From: Ignavibacteriales bacterium
GTDB lineage: Bacteria; Bacteroidota; Ignavibacteria; Ignavibacteriales; SURF-24
DNA: 47,344 bases
NCBI GenBank assembly: GCA_003599415.1
Contig: QZKB01000143.1
Location: 1 to 47,344 of the forward strand
Reading direction: 5' to 3'
The stretch's first letter is position 1. The number at the start of each line of letters is the position of its first letter. Both the position numbers and the translations under genes were made by a program. Shown piece by piece: positions 9,931 to 16,546 of this stretch. The notes beneath the pieces were generated by a model. It worked only from the letters and a program-made list of their open reading frames with translations, was not told where the DNA came from and searched no databases.

Positions 9931-10104
9931 AAAAATTCCAATTTTTATATCGCTAACTGATAAGCAATTTATATTCTGTTAAGGCAATTACTTAGAAAAT
10001 GCTTCCCATTCCAGAATACTTTTAATTACCGAATTCCTTTTTTCAAAAATTCATTGAAATTATTTTCTGAACATTTGAAAGTTATATAATCAGTTCATTA
10101 TTAA

Positions 10105-10118
10105 TTGAACCGATTCAG
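10105..10118. promoter_or_regulatory. LacI-type operator upstream of the GH3 gene
   Basis: TTGAACCGATTCAG is an imperfect palindrome around a central CG, the classic LacI-family design. It nearly matches the site before the adjacent LacI gene (TTGAACCGTTTCAA, 11344-11357), sharing 12 of 14 bases. The shared pattern TTGAANCGNTTCAN suggests that the LacI protein at 10185-11219 controls the GH3-symporter operon. Binding itself is inferred. Confidence 0.65.
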
Positions 10119-10184
10119 TTTTTAGGTATAAACTCATCAAATTGAGATTAGAATCCTATCTCGATTTATAAAAGAACAAACAAG

Positions 10185-11219
10185 TTATTTTTGATTTAGA
10201 ACTCTCGTCGATTTTCTGACGATAAATTCAGTTTCTTCAACTATTCTTTCTGTTGGTAAAAGTGTTGAAGATTCAATATTCCTGATAAGAACTTCTGCTG
10301 CCTTCTGTCCTATTTCTCTTTGAGGCGCTCTAATTGTAGTAAGTGGGACTGGATAGATTTTGGCATATGAAATGTCATCGTTACCAATAATAGAAATTTC
10401 GTCCGGAACTTTTATATTCATTTCAATTAGGGCAGTCATTACAGCCAACGCCTGGTTATCATTAAAACAAACAATGGCGGTTGGATATTCTTTTCGATTT
10501 CTTGTTTTGAAATATTTTAAAGTTTTGTTATAAGCTTCATCGTAGTGAGAACCGATTGAAACAATCATTTCTTTATTGAATACAAGTGTGCTTTCGCTAA
10601 ATGCATACCTGAAACCTTCAATTCTTTCCTGTGTATGGGATGACTGAGGCGGGCCTGCAAAATGTACAATCTTTGTATGCCCGCTTTCAATAAGGTATTT
10701 TACAGCTTTCTTAATTGCTTTTATATTATCAATTGCAACAACATTAGCCTGAATTCCTTTTACATCTTCAAGAAGGACGAAAGGATAATTAATCATCTTA
10801 AGCTTGAAGAGATGCTCAATTTCCGCTGTTCCTTCAACTATCGGAGCGATGATTGTTCCCTTAATATCTTTTGCAGAAAAAAGGTGAGATAATTTTTTTT
10901 CGCATTCATGATCATCATCGGAACTAGTAATTAAAACCGAATAACCTTTACTGTTTGCGTATTCTTTAACGCCTGCGGCAATTTCTGTGTAGAAGGGATA
11001 AGTAAGATCTTTTATTATTACGCCAATACTTTTATCCTGTTTGCCGTTCTTCAGATTTCTGGCTACACCCTTGGGTCTGAAATTAAGTTCTTTCATAATG
11101 TTAAGGATATGATCGCGTGTGGAAGGTTTGACAGAGTTCTTTGCATTTATCACTGCGGATATTGTCCCTTTAGAGACTCCGGCTTTTTTTGCAATATCAT
11201 CGATCGTAATTTTTTTCAT
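10185..11219 (-). CDS. LacI-family transcriptional regulator (controls GH3/symporter)
   Basis: The 344-residue protein has an N-terminal LacI helix-turn-helix with hinge (ITIDDIAKKAGVSKGTISAVIN ... FRPKGVARNLKNG, 1-58). A periplasmic-binding-protein-like effector domain follows, starting SIGVIIKDLTYPFYTEIAAGV and containing IVCFNDNQALAVM, ISIIGNDDIS and LTTIRAPQREIGQKAAEVLI. It should bind palindromic operators and release them when a sugar or sugar derivative binds. Two near-identical palindromes, one before its own gene and one before the GH3 gene, point to autoregulation and control of the catabolic operon. It lies between the uxuA/SDR pair and the GH3 operon; I found no matching operator in front of the SDR gene. 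The inducer is unknown. Confidence 0.94.
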   Translation of the reverse strand: MKKITIDDIAKKAGVSKGTISAVINAKNSVKPSTRDHILNIMKELNFRPKGVARNLKNGKQDKSIGVIIKDLTYPFYTEIAAGVKEYANSKGYSVLITSSDDDHECEKKLSHLFSAKDIKGTIIAPIVEGTAEIEHLFKLKMINYPFVLLEDVKGIQANVVAIDNIKAIKKAVKYLIESGHTKIVHFAGPPQSSHTQERIEGFRYAFSESTLVFNKEMIVSIGSHYDEAYNKTLKYFKTRNRKEYPTAIVCFNDNQALAVMTALIEMNIKVPDEISIIGNDDISYAKIYPVPLTTIRAPQREIGQKAAEVLIRNIESSTLLPTERIVEETEFIVRKSTRVLNQK

Positions 11220-11537
11220 TTTATTTTGTGAAGGCGTTTATGCAAACTCCATGTTAAAAAATATTTTTCAGAAAAGAACTTATTTGTAAAAATCCAAAAA
11301 CGGTAATTCTACTTCAGGATTTTTGGTTTTGGTTAAATATTAATTGAACCGTTTCAATATTAAATTATAATATTCAAAAAGGCAAGAAAAATATTTTTGC
11401 GCAGTCAAATTTATTTTTAAATTTTTATCAGAGATTAGTACCAACTGGCACAATTGTGGATTTCTTTTAAGAAATAAATTCAGGTTTTATAGGTGTTCAT
11501 TTTACACTTTACAAAAACTACGAGCTATACTTTCACT
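11220..11537. other. Intergenic region upstream of the LacI gene
   Basis: The 318-bp AT-rich gap lies between the end of uxuA and the start of the LacI gene. It holds the operator at 11344-11357 and, just upstream in the direction of transcription, a TATAAT hexamer on the minus strand (11364-11369). No open frame of note and no convincing terminator hairpin for uxuA were seen. Confidence 0.6.
11344..11369 (-). promoter_or_regulatory. Promoter -10 and LacI operator before the LacI gene
   Basis: TTGAACCGTTTCAA (11344-11357) is a near-perfect LacI-type palindrome with central CG. On the minus strand a perfect TATAAT (11364-11369) ends 6 bp before the operator, so transcription would start at or inside it, an autorepression arrangement. 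An alternative promoter pairs TTGCCT (11380-11385) with TAATAT (11357-11362) at 17-bp spacing. The -35 box is the weaker part of the call. Confidence 0.6.
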
Positions 11538-12749
11538 TCAGATTTGCAAAGTTCTTTTAATACCCAATTCCAAACCGCGCAATTCTGAAAGACCACGCAT
11601 CCTGCCGAATAAGGAGTACCCCGGATATATTCCTTTGCGATTCATATCAGGTATCATAAGATGCCCATGATCCGGTCTCATAGGAATTTGATAGTCTATT
11701 CTACCTTCATGTTTACGTCTTTTCTGTTCGATAAGAAGAATCCTAATTACATTATAAAGATCGATATCGCCATCAAGATGATCTTCTTCCATAAAATTCC
11801 CGGATTCATCTCTAGATACATTTCTTAGGTGGACAAAATTAATCCGGTCTGCTAATGTTTCAGCAAATTCAACAAGATTATTTTTATAACCAGCACCTAA
11901 TGAACCTGTACATAAAGTAATCCCATTTGATTTTGAATCTCCGGTTTCAGTTATTTTTCTTAAATCTTCCATCGTACTAACAATTCTCGGTAAACCTAAT
12001 AAGCTCCTTGGCGGATCATCCGGATGAATTGCCAAAAGAATCTCATATTCTTCTGCAACCGAAATTATTTTTTTTATAAAGCTGAATAAATTTTTCCGAA
12101 GTCCATTTTCATCAATATTATCGTATTCGGCTAAAGCTGTTCGGAATTCATCGAGCGAATAAGACTCCCAGGAGCCGGGTAAACCAAGAAGAATAGTTCT
12201 GAGTAATTCTTCTTTACTATTTTCATCTAATTTATTAAAATATTTTTCCGCAGAACTTATTTGAACTTCAGTATAAACTTTTTCAGCATTTTTCCTTTTT
12301 AAAATGAATAGATCAAATGCAGTCATTGCCTGTTGTTCAAACTTTGACGTAATTGAACCATCTTTATAAACTACATTCAGGTTTGTTCGTGACCAATCAA
12401 GTACAGGCATAAAGTTATAACAAACAACTGGTATTCCGCATTCACCAAGGTTTTGGAGAGATATCTTATAATTTTCTATATACTCTTCATATTTTCCATT
12501 TTGTTTCTTTATATCTTCGTGAACAGGTAAACTTTCAACAACCGACCAGATTAATCTCTCTTTCTCAATAATTCTTTTACGATTCATAATTTCTACTTTG
12601 GGCCAAACGGCGCCAACCGGTATTTGATGTAAAGCTGTTACTATTCCCGTTGCACCAGTTTGCTTTATTTCTTTTAATGATATCGGATCGTTAGGACCGA
12701 ACCATCTCCAGGTTTGAATGAAACTTATTTTATTTGGATTGTCTTTCAT
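11538..12749 (-). CDS. uxuA: Mannonate dehydratase
   Basis: This 403-residue enzyme converts D-mannonate to 2-keto-3-deoxy-D-gluconate (EC 4.2.1.8) in glucuronate catabolism in the cytoplasm. It has the UxuA-type TIM-barrel fold: TWRWFGPNDPISL near the N-terminus, GIPVVCYNFMPVLDW (105-119), AIHPDDPP (240-247), LCTGSLGAG (279-287), INFVHLRN (303-310) and RPDHGH (358-363). H242, C280, H307 and D360 correspond to the metal-binding positions of the family. Length is close to the E. coli enzyme. It lies 22 bp downstream of the SDR gene, which is a good candidate for the preceding step. No uronate isomerase or KDG kinase gene is in the window. Confidence 0.95.
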   Translation of the reverse strand: MKDNPNKISFIQTWRWFGPNDPISLKEIKQTGATGIVTALHQIPVGAVWPKVEIMNRKRIIEKERLIWSVVESLPVHEDIKKQNGKYEEYIENYKISLQNLGECGIPVVCYNFMPVLDWSRTNLNVVYKDGSITSKFEQQAMTAFDLFILKRKNAEKVYTEVQISSAEKYFNKLDENSKEELLRTILLGLPGSWESYSLDEFRTALAEYDNIDENGLRKNLFSFIKKIISVAEEYEILLAIHPDDPPRSLLGLPRIVSTMEDLRKITETGDSKSNGITLCTGSLGAGYKNNLVEFAETLADRINFVHLRNVSRDESGNFMEEDHLDGDIDLYNVIRILLIEQKRRKHEGRIDYQIPMRPDHGHLMIPDMNRKGIYPGYSLFGRMRGLSELRGLELGIKRTLQI

Positions 12750-12771
12750 AATAACTAAATGAGTTTATAAA

Positions 12772-13596
12772 TTATACACCACTGAAAATGCTGAAGCCGC
12801 CATCCACAGGAATTACTGCACCGGTAACAAATTTTGATGCGTCTCCCGAAAGCCACAGCACGGTTCCAATTAGTTCTTCCGGCAGTCCAAATCTTTTAAA
12901 TGGAGTAATATTAATAACTGTATTTCCTCTTTCGGTCAGTGTACCATTACTGTTTGTAAGTAAAGCTCTGTTTTGTTCTGTTATCATAAATCCAGGAGCA
13001 ATCGCATTTACTCTAATACCATCTCCAAACTTCTGGGCTAATTCCAATGCAAGCCATTTGGTAAAATTTTCTATTGCAGCTTTGGCAGCAGAATATCCCA
13101 TTACTCTTGTTATTGCTCTTTGTGCAGCCATCGAGGAAATATTTATAATTGAACCGCTTTTCTTTTCTGACATCGATTTCGCAAATATCAATGTTGATAA
13201 GACAGTACCATTCAGGTTCAGATCAACCACCTTTTTAAATTGATTAATATCAATATCAAAAATACTCTGGTCCAAACCCACAGTTGCGCCCGGCACATTT
13301 CCACCGGCAGCATTTATAAGAATATCAATCCTTCCAAACTTATTCAGAATTGTATCATTGACATCTCTTATATTCTCTTCATCAAGTACGTTACATTTTA
13401 AACCAATCAGCCTATCATCTTTAAGTCCTAGCAAATCAATTCTGTTTTTAATTTTTTCCTTATTAGTCCCCAGCAGTACGACTTTACTCCCAGCATCAAG
13501 CAAACCCTTGGCCATTTCGAAACCAAGAATTCCGCTGCCTCCGGTTATTACCGCAACTTTATAATTCAGATTGAACAGCTTTGACAGATAATCCAT
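12772..13596 (-). CDS. SDR-family oxidoreductase, probable fructuronate reductase/mannonate dehydrogenase
   Basis: The 274-residue classical short-chain dehydrogenase has the NAD(P)-binding motif TGGSGILG (~18-25), the NAAG motif (LINAAGGN), the catalytic Ser in IINISSMAAQ and the YSAAK catalytic pair. It ends in the usual VTGAVIPVDGGFS. Placed directly before uxuA, it most likely interconverts D-fructuronate and D-mannonate, as SDRs paired with uxuA are thought to do in Bacteroidota where the classical UxuB is absent. Sequence alone cannot exclude a different keto-acid or gluconate substrate. No signal peptide, so cytoplasmic. It is the first gene of a two-gene operon preceded by a 255-bp gap in which I could not identify a firm promoter. 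Confidence 0.87.
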   Translation of the reverse strand: MDYLSKLFNLNYKVAVITGGSGILGFEMAKGLLDAGSKVVLLGTNKEKIKNRIDLLGLKDDRLIGLKCNVLDEENIRDVNDTILNKFGRIDILINAAGGNVPGATVGLDQSIFDIDINQFKKVVDLNLNGTVLSTLIFAKSMSEKKSGSIINISSMAAQRAITRVMGYSAAKAAIENFTKWLALELAQKFGDGIRVNAIAPGFMITEQNRALLTNSNGTLTERGNTVINITPFKRFGLPEELIGTVLWLSGDASKFVTGAVIPVDGGFSIFSGV

Positions 13597-13851
13597 TTAC
13601 AATATCTCAAGTTGGTTATAAAATATTTTTACTTATCTAAGTATTTATTTTGCCAAAACACTTTTCTTGCGAATAAATATAAAGATTTTTTTTTATTACG
13701 GGCAAATTGCAGAGTTAGTACTACCCATACAATATTTAGAAACAGATGAATTAAGAGAAAATAAGTAGAGGTAATTTATTTACCAATGTATTAAAAACTC
13801 TTCCAGTATTTAATGCAGAGAATTAGTTTAACATTCTAAGCTATTATTGAA

Positions 13852-14775
13852 TTAGTCTCTTTTATCAAGCCAGTGAATTAAATTCAATGTGAACGGAGCA
13901 TTCTGTAAAGCCTGATCGGAATTAAATCCTACTTTAAAATCTCCTCTTACAAGTTGAGCTGTAAACATTGCTGCTTCACCAAACACTGCAACTTTTCCTT
14001 TCCCAAATTCCATAATAGCGCCCTGATTGTAACCACCTAATTTTTGTTTTGGAGTATCGTCGTTAAAAATCCAGGCGGTATCCGGTTTAAGGATATAATT
14101 TTCCTCTACAAAACTTAATATTGGAATTGCACCTGATGGTGCTTTAAAAGCAGAACCGGTAAAGGTAGAAATTTCATTAATCTGTTCAATTACTTGATTG
14201 CCATTTGTTATCGGTGAATCATTCAATGTATTATCCTTCCGGGAATAGACAGATGGAGGCCAGGAATTTTTCCTCGTGTATGCAAAACCATTAATGAATT
14301 CAAATCCAAATGCATTTCCAAGTTCATAAGCAGCACCGGCAAAAGGCATGTGGTCAGCAATTAAAAACAGGCTGCCACCATTCTCAACCCAGTTTTTGAT
14401 ATTATTAATTTCTACTTTTGAAAATGCAGAAGGAGTAGGAAGTGCCCAACTTTCCGTATTCGAAGAATGCAAAGCATTTGCAATAACTAATATTTTACAA
14501 CGCTTTAATTGTTCAGGTGAAGTAATTGAATCAGTCAGTCCGGATACCTGATAACCATCCTGTCTCATTAATTTTGCAAATGCAAAAAAATTACCATCAA
14601 CAGTGTGGAAATTATTATGAGCTCCGTCTATTAGAATAACCGGACCCTTTCCCTGCTGATAAGCGGTTTGTTTAATGTTATAAGTAAATGAAGTATCAGG
14701 AATCTGCTGGGCTTTTAAACTGTATGTAATAAAAAAGTTTAAAATTAATAAAATATTAATAAGATAGAGTCTCAT
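13852..14775 (-). CDS. Secreted DUF4350/GATase-like protein
   Basis: The 307-residue protein begins with a signal peptide (MRLYLINILLILNFFITYSLKA). The body resembles DUF4350-type, class I glutamine-amidotransferase-like flavodoxin folds: VILIDGAHNNFHTVDGNF, LKRCKILVIANALH, IKNWVENGGSLFLIADHMPF and GKGKVAVFGEAAMF. The catalytic Cys of true amidotransferases is not evident, so it may be a non-catalytic or binding member. The ATG lies two bases after the upstream gene's stop and its AAGGAG is inside that gene, indicating translational coupling with the metallo-beta-lactamase-fold lipoprotein. The shared function is unknown. Confidence 0.8.
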   Translation of the reverse strand: MRLYLINILLILNFFITYSLKAQQIPDTSFTYNIKQTAYQQGKGPVILIDGAHNNFHTVDGNFFAFAKLMRQDGYQVSGLTDSITSPEQLKRCKILVIANALHSSNTESWALPTPSAFSKVEINNIKNWVENGGSLFLIADHMPFAGAAYELGNAFGFEFINGFAYTRKNSWPPSVYSRKDNTLNDSPITNGNQVIEQINEISTFTGSAFKAPSGAIPILSFVEENYILKPDTAWIFNDDTPKQKLGGYNQGAIMEFGKGKVAVFGEAAMFTAQLVRGDFKVGFNSDQALQNAPFTLNLIHWLDKRD

Positions 14776-14777
14776 AA

Positions 14778-15698
14778 TTATAATCTCCTTTTTTTGTCAA
14801 TAAACTCCTTGAAAGAAAAAAGATCAGTATTTCTCAATACTTCTCCATGTCCGTTAATAATTATGTCAATATTATTTAATCGTTTCTCTATCCAGCATTT
14901 CACTTCAGTCCATCTTTTTTTGTCCAATTTGTTAAAATCATGAAATGATGGTCTGCCATATTTTGAAAATAAATCACCGACTAATAATACTTTTACTTCA
15001 GGAATATAAATCAGAATATCACTATTGGAATGAGCTTTACCAAAGTATAAAAGATAAAATGACATATCTCCGGTATAAATACTTAAAGTGTCCTCAAAAG
15101 TTTTTTCCGGAAGAGAGATCTTCCTATTACTTGATAAATCATTATATGTATGTTGGTAACGTACTATTTGTTTATAAATTTCAAGGCTATCCTTAAAGGT
15201 AATATCGGAAGTAGTTAACCGGTTTTTATAATCATTTATTATTTTTAATACGCCTTCCTTTTTTTTGGCCTTATCTTTCCAGAATTCTGTCATTTCATTG
15301 ATACAATTTTTCTGCCCCACAATTACAGCATCACTAAAGACCTGATTGCCCCCAGTATGATCCCAATGAGAATGAGTATTAATTAAATAAGCGAAAATCT
15401 TTTTATTAAATTCTTTTTCATTAAGTATTCTGTATTTAGCAGTTAATGAATTGGAAATTCCTGCATCAACAACTACAATACCTTTTTGAGTTGATATTGC
15501 TATTACAGCATCATAACCTAATTTAAACAATGCTACATTGTCTCTAATCCTTTCTACTTTTATAAGTTTATCTAACTCTGCTTTATTATTTTTGGGAGGA
15601 TTGCAAGATAAAACAAAAATTGTTACAAGAAGAGAATAGCATAAGCTGAGAATAATACCCAAAGAGATTTTCTGATTTATACCGTTTTTAAAAATCAT
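14778..15698 (-). CDS. Metallo-beta-lactamase-fold hydrolase, probable lipoprotein
   Basis: The 306-residue protein has an N-terminal hydrophobic segment ending in FVLSC (C32), a likely lipobox, so it is probably membrane-anchored outside the cytoplasm. The metal ligands of the fold are complete: HSHWDH (109-114), the His of GKAHSNSD, the Asp of LLVGDLF and the His of NGHGE. The spacing fits the broad MBL superfamily rather than a specific antibiotic-resistance enzyme, and no resistance role is claimed. Its substrate is unknown. It forms a tight two-gene unit with the DUF4350-like gene and is divergent from the plus-strand gene at 16013. Confidence 0.85.
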   Translation of the reverse strand: MIFKNGINQKISLGIILSLCYSLLVTIFVLSCNPPKNNKAELDKLIKVERIRDNVALFKLGYDAVIAISTQKGIVVVDAGISNSLTAKYRILNEKEFNKKIFAYLINTHSHWDHTGGNQVFSDAVIVGQKNCINEMTEFWKDKAKKKEGVLKIINDYKNRLTTSDITFKDSLEIYKQIVRYQHTYNDLSSNRKISLPEKTFEDTLSIYTGDMSFYLLYFGKAHSNSDILIYIPEVKVLLVGDLFSKYGRPSFHDFNKLDKKRWTEVKCWIEKRLNNIDIIINGHGEVLRNTDLFSFKEFIDKKRRL

Positions 15699-16012
15699 TA
15701 AAGCCTGAATATTTACCTAATTACTGTTTTATCAACACTTTAATAGACGTTCAAGAAGATTTTTTGTTGTTATTATTTTTTACGCTTTGATAAATTATAT
15801 TTTTGATAAATGATTTTCAAATAAATCCACGGCCAAGTTACACATTACGATTTCAGCCCAACCTTTTATGGGAATATTCAACCATTTATGGAAATTAATT
15901 GCGTTAAAGAATTTTAAATCGTCAGAATAGCACAGTCATAAATTCTAAATTTATTAATATCTCAGTCAGTTAATTGAAAAAATAATTCACTAAAGAACTT
16001 AAGGAGAAATCT
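15699..16012. other. Divergent intergenic region with a 20-bp-spaced direct repeat
   Basis: The 314-bp region separates the minus-strand MBL lipoprotein and the plus-strand NTF2-like gene, so promoters for both must lie here. A 15-bp direct repeat, AACCTTTTATGGGAA (15860-15874) and AACCATTTATGGAAA (15880-15894), is offset by exactly 20 bp, about two helical turns, and could be a regulator site. No convincing -35/-10 pair was found for either gene. Confidence 0.45.
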
Positions 16013-16501
16013 ATGAAGTCCTTTTTAATTTTATTCTTAATATTCCCAATCTTATTGGATAACAGCGCAGGCCAATCAATACAAGATGAAAAAACAAAAA
16101 AAGAAAAAGATATTATAGCACAGGTAATAAACGATAATATATGCTGGGCATTGAATAAAGATCTTGATTTAATGTATAGTACCTTACGAAAAGACTCCAC
16201 CTTATTATTTATTCATCCGGATTCATCCATGATTGAAGGTTTTGCTGAAGTTGAGAATACTGCGAAATCATTCTGGATGGATCCCCGCTTCAAAGCAACA
16301 TATTCAAAAGTAAAGAATTTGCGAATTGATATAGCCAATTGCGGAACAGTTGCATGGTATTATTGCCTGCTTGATGATTTCGGTGAGTGGAACGGACATC
16401 CGTATAAATGGCAGAACGCAAGATGGACTGGTGTACTTGAAAAGATAGATGGCAAATGGGTAATCTGCCAGATGCATATTTCTTTCCCGAAGACAAGATA
16501 A
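16013..16501 (+). CDS. Secreted NTF2/SnoaL-like (DUF4440-type) protein
   Basis: This is the only gene on the plus strand. The 162-residue protein starts at an ATG with AAGGAG upstream and has a signal peptide (MKSFLILFLIFPILLDNSAG). The rest fits a SnoaL/DUF4440-type NTF2 fold: a helical start (IIAQVINDNICWALNKDLDLMYSTL), LLFIHPDSSMIEGF, VAWYYCLLDDFGEW and a final strand WTGVLEKIDGKWVICQMHISF. Such domains are small cone-shaped barrels used as enzymes or binding modules; the function here is unknown. It converges with the clan GH-A glycosidase gene, with only 45 bp between the stops and no clear terminator. Confidence 0.87.
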   Translation: MKSFLILFLIFPILLDNSAGQSIQDEKTKKEKDIIAQVINDNICWALNKDLDLMYSTLRKDSTLLFIHPDSSMIEGFAEVENTAKSFWMDPRFKATYSKVKNLRIDIANCGTVAWYYCLLDDFGEWNGHPYKWQNARWTGVLEKIDGKWVICQMHISFPKTR

Positions 16502-16546
16502 AAACCAGGTAACAATTGTTCATCTGCTAAAGCATAATTGATATAG

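Noticed and set aside
10141..10165. Imperfect hairpin (ATCGAGAT ... ATCTCAAT on the minus strand) after the LacI gene
   Set aside because: It has a mismatch, is AT-rich and is not followed by a T run, so it is not a convincing terminator.
12788..13243. Plus-strand open frame of 151 codons opposite the SDR gene
   Set aside because: It is an antisense shadow of a clear SDR with all catalytic motifs; no ribosome site or recognisable domain.
14778..15698. Possible beta-lactam resistance gene
   Set aside because: Only general MBL-fold ligands are present, and the lipoprotein anchor and coupling to a DUF4350-like gene do not indicate a resistance enzyme.
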